Shown here one piece after another: positions 1 to 7,975 of a DNA stretch of 45,561 nt. Location of the stretch: assembly GCA_045655165.1 (NCBI GenBank), contig JAZOOT010000041.1, positions 1 through 45,561 on the forward strand, read 5' to 3'. A program made the position numbers and the translations under genes. The first letter of the stretch is position 1. Each line of letters begins with the position of its first letter. Source of the stretch: SIG607 sp045655165. Lineage in GTDB: Bacteria > Bacillota > Clostridia > Oscillospirales > Acutalibacteraceae. A model generated the notes under the pieces. It was given only the letters and a program-made list of their open reading frames with translations, was not told the origin of the DNA and made no database searches.

Positions 1-506
1 TGGTTATCTTCTGCCATTCTGCCATCGGTTTTCTTAATGATTTCAAGTGGCTCATATTCTTCTACACCGATGGTTTCCAAATACTCCCTGATACCACTGC
101 GACTCCTCGGTAGACAACGTTCCTCTAAGAAGTTCTGAAAATCTTCCCAAGTCGGTGCTTCGTTTTTACCAAATGCGGTTTTAACAATATGCTCGGTTGT
201 ATTTTCTGCCGACAAGGTTTCATCGGTAAAGTCAGCAATAATTTTGGTGCATAAACTTTCACTGTCATAAAACTCAAGTTTCAGTAACTTATGACCGAGC
301 GATTTTTTCTTTTCTAAAAATTCATCCATAGATAAATATGGTGAAATAATAATCCTTTCACCGTCAAACGCAATTTCTATTTTAGAATCTGCAAGACTAA
401 GTTCAGCAACCCATTTGCTAGGCAATGATACCTTATAGGTTTTGGAGTCCTTACCAGCGGTGCCTCCCGCCTTGCCTACAATTAATTTTGCTATTCGTCT
501 ATCCAT
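1..506 (-). CDS. AbrB/MazE/SpoVT-type DNA-binding protein, partial (3' end outside window)
   Basis: The reading frame starts at an ATG at 506 and stays open to the left edge, so only the first 168 codons are seen. The N-terminal ~50 residues have the swapped-hairpin AbrB look: a KTYKVSLPSKWV core followed by an EIAFDGERIIISP strand. The remainder (EEFLEKKKSLGHKLL, TWEDFQNFLEERC, EYEPLEIIKKTDGRMAED) matches, from memory, a family frequent on clostridial integrative elements and near phage-like genes; its exact role is not known to me. Start supported by GGTGA (rc of 511-516) and the consensus promoter at 523-551. A sequence-specific DNA-binding role is inferred from the fold, probably autoregulatory given the palindrome in its promoter. 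Confidence 0.7.
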   Translation of the reverse strand, partial: MDRRIAKLIVGKAGGTAGKDSKTYKVSLPSKWVAELSLADSKIEIAFDGERIIISPYLSMDEFLEKKKSLGHKLLKLEFYDSESLCTKIIADFTDETLSAENTTEHIVKTAFGKNEAPTWEDFQNFLEERCLPRSRSGIREYLETIGVEEYEPLEIIKKTDGRMAEDN

Positions 507-522
507 AACAATCACCACGAAA

Positions 523-551
523 ATTATATCATATTCGTAACGAATAGTCAA
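523..551 (-). promoter_or_regulatory. Consensus promoter of the AbrB-like gene with a palindrome in the spacer
   Basis: Reading leftward, TTGACT (546-551) and TATAAT (523-528) are separated by exactly 17 nt. The spacer contains the perfect 13-bp palindrome ATTCGTAACGAAT (533-545, centre A539), filling most of the gap between the two boxes. A protein bound there would block RNA polymerase, so the palindrome is a good candidate operator. The AbrB-like product is the obvious candidate to bind it (inference). Confidence 0.8.
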
Positions 552-572
552 GATTCTATATCAATTAAATTA

Positions 573-651
573 TTCCCCAGAGAGTGTTATTTTAGCGGTT
601 CGATTAGCCTATGTATTTATTTTTTAATGGCATTTTAATAACACTCGGGAA
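573..651. repeat. Inverted repeat bounding a 45-nt AT-rich core next to the SASP remnant
   Basis: GAGTGTTATT at 582-591 is perfectly inverted as AATAACACTC at 637-646. The match extends outward as TTCCC (573-577) and GGGAA (647-651), with a 4-nt insertion on the left arm. The interior (592-636) has no gene. The arms are too far apart for an ordinary terminator, and the right arm abuts the point where recognisable SASP coding sequence begins (~654). This suggests an insertion or excision boundary of a mobile element, but no target duplication was identified. Confidence 0.5.
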
Positions 652-779
652 CATCAAGGGAAGTAGGCGTTAACCTTAAGCAAGGTTACAACGGCGACCT
701 CACATCAAAACAAGCCGGTTCCATCGGTGGACAGATGGTTAAGAAAATGATTGAATCTTATGAAAACAGCATGAGATAA
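642..779 (+). pseudogene. 3' fragment of an alpha/beta-type small acid-soluble spore protein gene
   Basis: Frame 642-779 encodes REVGVNLKQGYNGDLTSKQ followed by AGSIGGQMVKKMIESYE and a stop at 777-779. This is the C-terminal half of an alpha/beta-type SASP: clostridial members carry the same GYNG.LTS.QAGSIGGQMVKKMI block. These proteins coat and protect spore DNA. No start codon or ribosome site precedes it: the frame meets a stop at 639-641 and homology begins around 654, right after the inverted repeat. The N-terminal half (usually ~25-30 residues with a KYE.A motif) is absent. It is either a truncated remnant or a gene split by an element whose other end lies left of the window. Confidence 0.75.
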
Positions 780-802
780 CGCGTTATAAAAGCGCATAAA
801 CT

Positions 803-846
803 GCGCTCCATCTGCAAGAAATTGACTGATGGAGCGCTTTTCCTTT
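803..846 (+). terminator. Intrinsic terminator of the SASP gene remnant
   Basis: GCGCTCCATC (803-812) pairs with GATGGAGCGC (828-837) across a 15-nt loop and is followed by a T-rich tract. It lies 23 nt beyond the SASP stop, so it is the original SASP terminator and shows the 3' side of the locus is intact. Confidence 0.85.
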
Positions 847-883
847 GTTTAGAATAATTTTAACTTAAAGGAAGTGAATTTTT

Positions 884-1108
884 GTGTTTGATAAAATATG
901 TTTAGCATTAGTAATTATCGGTGCTTTAAACTGGGGTAGCGTTGGTCTTTTTCAGTTTGATTTAGTTGCTTGGCTTTTTGGAAGCAGTGCAGCACTTTTA
1001 GCACGTATTGTTTATATTGTTATTGCATTAGCCGGTATTTGGTGTATTACTTTGCTTTTCCGCAGAACCGAATCAATAGACCATGCGACCGCAAGAATGG
1101 CAGATTAA
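884..1108 (+). CDS. DUF378 family small membrane protein (YuzA-like)
   Basis: A 74-residue protein beginning at a GTG (884) placed 9 nt after AAAGGAAG. It has two hydrophobic helices (about residues 4-27 and 38-60) and the family's signature GALNWGSVGLFQFDLVAWLFG, followed by a short charged tail. The length is normal for DUF378. The function of the family is unknown; a small integral membrane protein is all that can be said. It stands alone on the plus strand between the SASP terminator and the convergent metallo-hydrolase gene. Confidence 0.85.
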   Translation: MFDKICLALVIIGALNWGSVGLFQFDLVAWLFGSSAALLARIVYIVIALAGIWCITLLFRRTESIDHATARMAD

Positions 1109-1150
1109 AAACAAATCTACTCAGTGCTGAAATATCAGTACTGAGTAGAT
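1109..1150 (-). terminator. Terminator of the tepA-ftsK-MBL unit, containing the MBL stop codon
   Basis: ATCTACTCAGTGCTGA (1115-1130) pairs with TCAGTACTGAGTAGAT (1135-1150) over a 4-nt loop, with one G.T mismatch position. On the minus strand the stem is followed by TTTGTTTTTAA, a good U-tract. On the plus strand the tail is A-rich, so termination of the DUF378 transcript here is less certain. The last codons and stop (1135-1137) of the metallo-hydrolase lie inside the stem. Confidence 0.8.
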
Positions 1151-2046
1151 AAAAAGTAATTTCCATCAGCAAAAGCAACAGTAATATCTCCATGGTAATC
1201 GGTTCGGTAAATTCCTGCTTCAACCGCTTTAATGCGGTTAATAACCTTTTTATCGGGGTGTCCGTAAGAATTATTTTGCCCAACCGAAATAACACAAATA
1301 TTCGGTGTACATATTTCTAAAAACTCTTTGCTTGTAGCAGTATCACTACCGTGATGTGAAACTTTTAAAATATCACAATCAAAATTTATATTGTTTTCAA
1401 CAAGTTCTTTTTCGGCCGGGGTTTCAGCGTCACCCGTAAACAAATATTTAACGCCTTCACACTCTGCCATAACTATAAGCGAACGGTTGTTTTCATCAGA
1501 ACTATCATAATTAGTTTGTAAAACAGTTAGTTCAATATCGCCAATATTTATTACCATTGAAGTAACCGCAGTATGTACCGAAACATTGTAGAATTTACAC
1601 ATATTAAGCAGTTCATTAGCTGTTTTATCAATTTCTTCATTTTCGGCGTTAATTTGCGGAATAACAGCATTTGTTACATTATAACTACTTAAAACTTCAC
1701 TTGTTCCGCCTATATGGTCGGAATGCCAGTGGCTTAATATAATGGCATCTAAGCCATTAACACCGCGTTTTTTAAGAAGTTTAGAAACACTTGTTGTTTT
1801 TCCGTCACCCGTATCAATTAAGGCGAAACGACCGTTACTTTGAATTAAAGCGCAGTCGCCCTGCCCCACGTCTAAAATTGTTATAATGTCGGCAGTTTCG
1901 TCAACTTTTACATTTATTGAAAAAATATCGCGCCAACTTGGAATAAAAGGACTGTCAACAAAAGTTACTAAAAGAATTGCCGAAACAAGTAATGCACTTA
2001 AACCGCCCAAAAATGATTTTAAAAGCGATTTTTTAATATTCTTCAC
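1135..2046 (-). CDS. Metallo-beta-lactamase-fold hydrolase resembling the ComEC C-terminal domain
   Basis: A 303-residue protein with one N-terminal membrane segment (about residues 10-31), then an extracytoplasmic-type MBL domain. Metal ligands are visible as SHWHSDH (H106, H108, D110, H111), with further conserved blocks DVGQGDCALIQ, LFTGDAE and KVSHHGSD. This pattern is that of the C-terminal nuclease-like domain of the competence protein ComEC, but the ComEC membrane channel is absent. Stand-alone copies are common in Clostridia; the substrate is not established. It starts at a GTG preceded by GGAGA and overlaps the end of ftsK by 14 nt, indicating translational coupling. Confidence 0.85.
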   Translation of the reverse strand: MKNIKKSLLKSFLGGLSALLVSAILLVTFVDSPFIPSWRDIFSINVKVDETADIITILDVGQGDCALIQSNGRFALIDTGDGKTTSVSKLLKKRGVNGLDAIILSHWHSDHIGGTSEVLSSYNVTNAVIPQINAENEEIDKTANELLNMCKFYNVSVHTAVTSMVINIGDIELTVLQTNYDSSDENNRSLIVMAECEGVKYLFTGDAETPAEKELVENNINFDCDILKVSHHGSDTATSKEFLEICTPNICVISVGQNNSYGHPDKKVINRIKAVEAGIYRTDYHGDITVAFADGNYFLSTQY

Positions 2047-4360
2047 GAGATTCTTTCTCCATCAGTTCTTCTTTTGTAATTAAAATTTGACGCGGTTTGC
2101 CGCCTTCGTACGGTCCTATAACGCCACGTTCTTCCATTTGGTCAATAATACGTGCCGCGCGGGAATATCCAAGCTTAAGTTTTCTTTGCAAAAGCGAAGT
2201 AGATGCCTGTCCAAGTTCAACAACAACACGAATTGCATCATTAAGCATAGTATCTTCTTCATCTGAACCGCCGTCAGAAAAATCGCCGCCTTTTGCTTTT
2301 TTATCCTGAACAGCCAAACGGTCAATTTCAGTTTGAATTTCATCGCTGTAGTTGCTTTTACCGTTGTTTTTAATATAATCAACAACCGCTTCAACTTCTT
2401 CATCGCTAACAAAACAACCTTGAATACGGCTGGGTTTAGAAGCAGAAATAGGATTAAATAGCATATCACCCCTGCCCAAAAGTTTTTCTGCACCGCCCAT
2501 ATCAAGAATTGTACGGCTGTCGGTTTGCGAAGAAACCGAGAATGCAATACGAGTTGGTATATTCGCCTTAATTACACCTGTAACAACATCAACTGAAGGT
2601 CTTTGAGTAGCAATAAGCAAATGCATACCTGCTGCACGCGCCTTTGCGGCAATACGGTTAATGGAATCTTCAACTTCACCGGGCGCGGTAATCATTAAAT
2701 CGGCAAGCTCATCAATAATAATTACTATTTGCGGAAGTTTTTGCAAATCACAATCAAGTTCGCAAAGGCGGTTGTAACCGTTAATATCACGAACGTTGTT
2801 GTTAGCAAACAAATGGTATCTTCTTTCCATTTCGGTTACTGCCCAGCCAAGCGCACCAGAAGCTTTTCGCGGGTCGGTAACAACGGGAACAAGTAAATGC
2901 GGAATACCGTTATATACACCAAGTTCAACAACCTTTGGGTCTATCATAAGAAGTTTAACTTCTTCGGGTGAGGATTTAAACAAGATACTCATAATAATTG
3001 AGTTAATGCAAACTGATTTACCCGAACCGGTTGCGCCCGCAATTAAACCGTGGGGCATTTTTGCAATATCGGTAACAACCGGGTTACCCGCAATATCACG
3101 GCCCATTGCAACGGTAAGTTTGCTTTTAGAATTTTTAAATTCAACAGATTCCAAAATTTCACGCACGGTAACTGTGCCGCTTTTTTTATTAGGTACTTCA
3201 ATACCAACTGCTGCTTTATTTGGAATAGGAGCTTCAATTCTTACGCCTGCAGCAGCAAGATTAAGTGCAATATCATCGGCAAGGCCTGTAATTTTGCTAA
3301 TTTTAACGCCAACCGAGGGCTGAAGTTCATAACGAGTAACAGTAGGTCCTTTGCTAATATTTATGACCTTGGTTTCAACGCCAAAACTGCGCAAAACTTC
3401 AACAAGTCGTGTTGCAGTTGAATCAAGTTCGGCCGAAAGCACCGAAGCATTTTCAAAACTTGGTTCTTTAAGCAAACTAAGAGGCGGATATTTATAACCC
3501 TCTTCTTCGGTAATATTTATACCGTTCATAACCTCTTTTGCAACGTTTTCAATTTCGGTTTTTGTTTCTTCCTCTGTTAAAACAATTTTTTGAGCAGAAC
3601 TTGTATCAATTTCAGTTTCTTCCGATACGGGTGTATCATCGTGCAAATTTTTATATGCGTTTACAACCTTTTTAGATTTTTCTTTTATAGCAGTATCGGT
3701 TTCTTCAATTGCATCATCTACAGGAATATCAACGTTGTATTTTTCTTTTTTATCTTTAATAACTTCAGTAATGGTTTCTTCGGCAATATCTGCAATTTTC
3801 TTTGCAGGTTTTGCAGCAGATTTAATTAAACGAGCAACAGTAGTACCTGTTAACAACATAAGCAAAGCAAAAGACAAAATTGAAATAAAAATTATTGCGC
3901 CAACTTTACCAAACAACTGATACACTGCGTTTCCCAAAATTGAGCCAAAAACGCCTGCATTTGCAAAACTGGTTGCTTTATAAACTTCGGCAACATGTTG
4001 TGTGTATGTTGCATTTCCGCTTGTTGTAAAAATATCAACAGCACAGGCAATTATAAAAATAAACAAGCCAAACTCAATTGCCTTAACCTTAATTTTACCA
4101 ACAAGTTTGTCCATTGAGTAAAACACTGTTAAAACAATGGAAAACAAAGGTAAAATAATTGAAAAAACTCCAAATAAACCTATAACAACATTATGTAAAA
4201 CATTCCAAACCTTTTCACCCGGATATACTGCCAAGGCGAAAATAATTGCCGAAATCGAAAAAACAAAAATTGCAAGTATTTGGTTAACCTGCTTCTTTTG
4301 TGGTGCACGGCTGTTGCTTTGTTTTTTGGTAGCGTTTGATTTTCTTTTTTTAGTTGCCAT
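2033..4360 (-). CDS. ftsK: FtsK/SpoIIIE DNA translocase
   Basis: A 775-residue hexameric ATP-driven DNA pump that moves chromosome ends through the division or sporulation septum. The N-terminal ~190 residues hold four membrane segments. An acidic, low-complexity linker follows (to ~290), then the motor: alpha/beta domains with Walker A GATGSGKSVC, Walker B VIIIDELADLM, and the conserved ATQRPSVDVVTG. The C-terminal gamma winged helix (SLLQRKLKLGYSRAARIIDQMEERG) reads oriented octamers. Start ATG follows GGGGTGG. The length matches SpoIIIE of Bacillus, and the upstream tepA neighbour is as in Bacillus. Because only one translocase is visible here, whether it serves vegetative division, sporulation or both is not resolved. 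Confidence 0.95.
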   Translation of the reverse strand: MATKKRKSNATKKQSNSRAPQKKQVNQILAIFVFSISAIIFALAVYPGEKVWNVLHNVVIGLFGVFSIILPLFSIVLTVFYSMDKLVGKIKVKAIEFGLFIFIIACAVDIFTTSGNATYTQHVAEVYKATSFANAGVFGSILGNAVYQLFGKVGAIIFISILSFALLMLLTGTTVARLIKSAAKPAKKIADIAEETITEVIKDKKEKYNVDIPVDDAIEETDTAIKEKSKKVVNAYKNLHDDTPVSEETEIDTSSAQKIVLTEEETKTEIENVAKEVMNGINITEEEGYKYPPLSLLKEPSFENASVLSAELDSTATRLVEVLRSFGVETKVINISKGPTVTRYELQPSVGVKISKITGLADDIALNLAAAGVRIEAPIPNKAAVGIEVPNKKSGTVTVREILESVEFKNSKSKLTVAMGRDIAGNPVVTDIAKMPHGLIAGATGSGKSVCINSIIMSILFKSSPEEVKLLMIDPKVVELGVYNGIPHLLVPVVTDPRKASGALGWAVTEMERRYHLFANNNVRDINGYNRLCELDCDLQKLPQIVIIIDELADLMITAPGEVEDSINRIAAKARAAGMHLLIATQRPSVDVVTGVIKANIPTRIAFSVSSQTDSRTILDMGGAEKLLGRGDMLFNPISASKPSRIQGCFVSDEEVEAVVDYIKNNGKSNYSDEIQTEIDRLAVQDKKAKGGDFSDGGSDEEDTMLNDAIRVVVELGQASTSLLQRKLKLGYSRAARIIDQMEERGVIGPYEGGKPRQILITKEELMEKESREEY

Positions 4361-4375
4361 AATCCACCCCTATGT

Positions 4376-4396
4376 ATAAAGTCCGTAAACGGACTT
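4376..4396 (-). terminator. Weak hairpin between tepA and ftsK
   Basis: AAGTCCGT (4379-4386) and ACGGACTT (4389-4396) form an 8-bp stem overlapping the tepA stop. On the minus strand it is followed only by TTATACAT, so it may attenuate rather than terminate, or protect the upstream message. Confidence 0.4.
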
Positions 4397-5078
4397 AATT
4401 TTCTATCATACTATAAAGTTCGCTTAACACATTTGACAAAGTTCCAACTTTATCAATTAAGCCCTCTTTAACTGCCTGTTCACCGTTTAAAACAGTGCCC
4501 ATATCGGTAACCATTTCGCCGCGGTTTACAAGCAATTCTTTAAAACGGGCATCGCTTATTTTTGAATTAGCAGTAACAAAATCGGTAATTCGTTGTTGCA
4601 TTCTTTCAAAATGGTTAAACATTTGAGAAACGCCAATTACCAAACCGTTCATACGAACGGGATGCACCGTCATTGTGGCCGAAGGCGCAATAAAAGAACG
4701 CTTTGCCGAAACGGCCAACGGAACACCAATGGAATGCCCACCGCCAATAACAAAAGAAACAGTTGGTTTTTTCATTCCAGAAATGAGTTCGGCAATGGCA
4801 AGACCCGCTTCAACGTCGCCGCCTACTGTATTTAGCAAAATTAAAACGCCGTCAATGTTTTCGTTTTCTTCAATTTCAACCAACTGCGGTATAACGTGTT
4901 CGTATTTTGTGGTTTTACTTTGTTCGGGCAAAACGTTATGCCCCTCTATTTCACCAATAATTGTTAAACAAAAAATATTGTGTCTGCCGTTTTTTATCGT
5001 TAAAGAACCTGATTCTTTAATTTCTTCAAAATCGTTCTTTTGTTCATTTTCATTTTTGTTACTGTCTTGTTTTGCCAT
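4395..5078 (-). CDS. tepA: ClpP-like translocation-enhancing protease TepA
   Basis: A 227-residue ClpP/crotonase-fold protein. The segment VSFVIGGGHSIGVPLAVSA, with the nucleophilic-serine region, and SATMTVHPVRMNG are diagnostic of the TepA (YmfB) family; the GDVEAGLAIAELI helix precedes them. The first ~30 residues are charged and low-complexity, with no signal peptide. In Bacillus subtilis TepA was linked to protein export and lies next to spoIIIE, the arrangement seen here. Start ATG follows TTGGAGG; a consensus promoter lies 46 nt upstream. The peptidase substrate is unknown. Confidence 0.88.
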   Translation of the reverse strand: MAKQDSNKNENEQKNDFEEIKESGSLTIKNGRHNIFCLTIIGEIEGHNVLPEQSKTTKYEHVIPQLVEIEENENIDGVLILLNTVGGDVEAGLAIAELISGMKKPTVSFVIGGGHSIGVPLAVSAKRSFIAPSATMTVHPVRMNGLVIGVSQMFNHFERMQQRITDFVTANSKISDARFKELLVNRGEMVTDMGTVLNGEQAVKEGLIDKVGTLSNVLSELYSMIEN

Positions 5079-5123
5079 AAATAAACCTCCAATAAAGATA
5101 TTATTGGATAATTTATTTATATT

Positions 5124-5152
5124 ATTATACTATCAGCACAAAAATTTTGCAA
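5124..5152 (-). promoter_or_regulatory. Promoter of the tepA-ftsK-MBL unit
   Basis: On the minus strand TTGCAA (5147-5152) and TATAAT (5124-5129) are separated by exactly 17 nt. It lies directly downstream of the leuS terminator and 46 nt before the tepA start, so it begins a new transcription unit. Confidence 0.8.
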
Positions 5153-5161
5153 GTAGTATTA

Positions 5162-5200
5162 AAAAAATCGCAACCCGCAAAAAGCGGGCTGCAATTTTTT
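5162..5200 (-). terminator. Terminator of the long leuS operon
   Basis: GCAACCCGC (5170-5178) pairs with GCGGGCTGC (5184-5192) with one G.T position. On the minus strand the stem is followed by GATTTTTTTAA. It is immediately after the leuS stop. Confidence 0.9.
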
Positions 5201-7607
5201 ATTTTACAACAATATTAACAAGTTTTTTAGGAACGTAAAGTTCTTTAATAATTGTTTTTTCAGCTATTGCAGAAATAACGTTTTCTTCGGCTTTTGCAAG
5301 TTTTAATGCTTCTTCAGCAGAAATGTTTGCAGGAATATTAAGCCGTGCTTTAATTTTGCCGTTTACCTGAACAACAATTTCAACCGTGTCTTCAACACAT
5401 TTTGCTTCATCGTAAACTGGCCATTTTGCTTGGTTTAATCTTCCGCCAAACTCCATTTCTTCCCAAATTTCTTCGGTAATATGAGGAGCAAACGGGTTTA
5501 AAAGAATAAGCAATGTTTTATATTCGGCTTTGTTAATTATACCGCCAATTTGGTTAAGGAAAGTCATCATTGAAGCAATAGCGGTGTTCATTTTAAGTTC
5601 TAAAATATCATCGCTAACTTTCTTAATCATTTTGTGAATTGCGGTTTCATTTTCTTTGCGGTATTCTTCGCCGTCAATAACATTATCTTTAAGTGCCCAA
5701 ATTTTTTCAAGAAAACGTTTGCAGCCCTTAATTGAAGAAGTGCTCCAAGGCGCAGCTTTTTCAAAGTCACCAATAAACATTTCATACAAACGCATTGTGT
5801 CGGCGCCAAAATCACGAATAATATCATCCGGATTAACAACATTACCTCTTGATTTAGACATTTTTTCGCCGTTTTCACCCAAAATCATACCGTGGCTGGT
5901 ACGTTTTGCATATGGTTCCGCAGTTGGAACAACGCCAATATCATAAAGGAATTTATGCCAAAAACGGCTGTAAAGCAAGTGCAATGTTGTATGTTCCATA
6001 CCGCCGTTGTACCAGTCAACCGGTCCCCAATAATTAAGCGCTTCTTTAGAAGCAAGTGCATTATCATTGTGGGGATCACAGTAGCGCAAAAAGTACCAAG
6101 AAGAACCTGCCCACTGTGGCATTGTATCGGTTTCGCGGGTAGCATTGCCACCGCATTTAGGGCATTTTGTGTTAATCCAATCGGTCATTTTTGCAAGCGG
6201 AGATTCGCCGTTATCGGTGGGTTCGTAAGAATCAACCTTTGGCAAAAGCAAAGGCAAATCTTCTTCGCTAAGCGGTACCCAACCGCATTTTTCACAATAA
6301 ACCATTGGAATAGGTTCGCCCCAATAACGCTGACGCGAAAATACCCAGTCACGAAGTTTATAGTTGGTTTTTCTTTCACCAATACCCTTTTCACTAAGCC
6401 ACTTTTGAATTGCACCTTTTGCTTCTTCAACACTTAAACCGTTAAGGAAACCACTGTTTACAAGTTCGCCTGTTGCGCAGTCGGTGTAAGCTTCTTCCTC
6501 TACGTTACCGCCTTTAACAACTTCAATAATGTCAAGACCGAACTTTTTGGCAAATTCCCAGTCGCGCGTGTCGTGTCCGGGCACCGCCATAATAGCGCCG
6601 GTACCATAAGAAATAAGTACGTAATCCGAAATAAAAATCGGAATTTCTTTGTTATTAACAGGGTTAATTGCCTTAATACCCTTTAAGCAAACACCCGTTT
6701 TGTCTTTTGCAAGTTCGGTTCTTTCAAAATCAGATTTTTGTGCAGCTGCTTCTTGGTACGCCTTTACTTCATCTAAATTTTCAATTTTATCCTGCCACTT
6801 TATAAGTAACGGATGTTCAGGAGAAAGAACCATGTAAGTAACACCGAAAAGTGTATCGGCACGTGTGGTATAAATCTCAAAATCATCGCCAACGGTTGTA
6901 GAAAATTTAACCTGTGTACCGTAAGAACGGCCAATCCAGTTCTTTTGCTGAATATTTACCCTTTCAATAAAATTAACCTGGTCCAAATCATCAATAAGAC
7001 GGCCTGCATATTCGGTAATTTTAAGCATCCATTGGCTTTTTTCCTTGTGAATTACAGTGTTACCGCAACGTTCACAAACACCGTTAACAACCTCTTCATT
7101 TGCAAGAACGCATTTACAGGAAGTGCACCAGTTTACAGCCATTTTCTTTTTGTAAGCAAGGCCTTTTTCATAAAGTTTTAAGAAAATCCACTGTGTCCAC
7201 TTATAATAAGCAGGGTCAGTGGTGTTAACTTCCCTGCTCCAATCAAAAGAAAATCCCAAAGATTTTAACTGGCGCTTAAAGTTTTCAATATTATCTTTTG
7301 TAACAACTTCAGGGTGAATATGGTTTTTAATTGCATAGTTTTCGGTAGGAAGACCAAAAGCATCCCAACCCATTGGGTAAAGAACATTATAGCCCTCTAA
7401 ACGTTTTCTTCTGGCAACGATATCAAGTGCGGTGTAAGAACGCGGGTGACCAACGTGCAAACCCTGGCCCGAAGGATAAGGAAATTCTACAAGGCCGAAA
7501 AACTTAGGAAGAGTATAATCATCCTTTGCTTTAAAAGGTTCTTCGTCATCCCAAATTTTTTGCCATTTTTCTTCTATTTGTTTGTAATCATATTTATCAA
7601 AACTCAT
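5199..7607 (-). CDS. leuS: Leucyl-tRNA synthetase
   Basis: Class I synthetase of 802 residues that charges tRNA-Leu. Signatures: HIGH-type motif as LHVGH (about residue 48), KMSKS in GEKMSKSRGNVV, the editing CP1 domain with IFISDYVLISYGTGAIMAVPGHD, zinc-like CxxC pairs in the inserted domain, and an anticodon-binding helical C-terminus. I start it at the ATG at 7607 (MSFDKYDYKQIEEKWQ) because GGAGGATTAAA sits just before it; an in-frame start 24 nt upstream would lie inside rsfS and has no ribosome site. Last gene of the operon. No T-box leader is present, consistent with its position at the end of a cotranscribed run. Confidence 0.97.
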   Translation of the reverse strand: MSFDKYDYKQIEEKWQKIWDDEEPFKAKDDYTLPKFFGLVEFPYPSGQGLHVGHPRSYTALDIVARRKRLEGYNVLYPMGWDAFGLPTENYAIKNHIHPEVVTKDNIENFKRQLKSLGFSFDWSREVNTTDPAYYKWTQWIFLKLYEKGLAYKKKMAVNWCTSCKCVLANEEVVNGVCERCGNTVIHKEKSQWMLKITEYAGRLIDDLDQVNFIERVNIQQKNWIGRSYGTQVKFSTTVGDDFEIYTTRADTLFGVTYMVLSPEHPLLIKWQDKIENLDEVKAYQEAAAQKSDFERTELAKDKTGVCLKGIKAINPVNNKEIPIFISDYVLISYGTGAIMAVPGHDTRDWEFAKKFGLDIIEVVKGGNVEEEAYTDCATGELVNSGFLNGLSVEEAKGAIQKWLSEKGIGERKTNYKLRDWVFSRQRYWGEPIPMVYCEKCGWVPLSEEDLPLLLPKVDSYEPTDNGESPLAKMTDWINTKCPKCGGNATRETDTMPQWAGSSWYFLRYCDPHNDNALASKEALNYWGPVDWYNGGMEHTTLHLLYSRFWHKFLYDIGVVPTAEPYAKRTSHGMILGENGEKMSKSRGNVVNPDDIIRDFGADTMRLYEMFIGDFEKAAPWSTSSIKGCKRFLEKIWALKDNVIDGEEYRKENETAIHKMIKKVSDDILELKMNTAIASMMTFLNQIGGIINKAEYKTLLILLNPFAPHITEEIWEEMEFGGRLNQAKWPVYDEAKCVEDTVEIVVQVNGKIKARLNIPANISAEEALKLAKAEENVISAIAEKTIIKELYVPKKLVNIVVK

Positions 7608-7608
7608 T

Positions 7609-7974
7609 TTAATCCTCCAAAGTGTTGTCAAGAATTTTTGTTAAATCAATATTTTCGCCGTCTGCCCACATTTGGTCAAGACCGTAAAATTCACGGTTGT
7701 CGGCGGTGAATACGTGAACAATAACAGTGCCATAATCCAAAAGTATCCAACCGCTTGCTTTGCCCTCAATATGTTTGGGCAAAATGCCAATTTCACTTAG
7801 TTTAAAATCAACTTCATCTGCCAAAGAGCGAACATGCGTACTGGAAGTAGCAGTTGCAAAAATAAAGTAATCAGTAAGTGCAGTTAGTTCATTTACCTTT
7901 ACCGCTTTAAGTTCACGAGCTTTCTTTTCATTTAAAACATTAAGCGCGGTTTTTAAAATAAGTTCTGTGTTCAT
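7609..7974 (-). CDS. rsfS: Ribosomal silencing factor RsfS
   Basis: A 121-residue member of the RsfS/Iojap family, which binds ribosomal protein uL14 and blocks subunit joining in starved cells. Visible family blocks are TDYFIFATATSSTHVRSLADEV and WILLDYGTVIVHVF, with the closing REFYGLDQMWADGE. Start ATG follows GGGGGC. It sits one nucleotide upstream of leuS and two downstream of yqeK, in the conserved nadD-yqeK-rsfS order of Firmicutes. Confidence 0.95.
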   Translation of the reverse strand: MNTELILKTALNVLNEKKARELKAVKVNELTALTDYFIFATATSSTHVRSLADEVDFKLSEIGILPKHIEGKASGWILLDYGTVIVHVFTADNREFYGLDQMWADGENIDLTKILDNTLED

Positions 7975-7975
7975 T

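Noticed and set aside
970..1152. A 60-codon plus-strand frame overlapping the DUF378 gene
   Set aside because: Out of frame with a recognised family protein, without a ribosome site, and it runs into the terminator.
7560..7630. A T-box leader ahead of leuS
   Set aside because: leuS starts within a few nucleotides of rsfS; there is no room for a leader.
7608..7631. A longer start for leuS
   Set aside because: It falls inside rsfS without a ribosome site, whereas GGAGG precedes the ATG at 7607.
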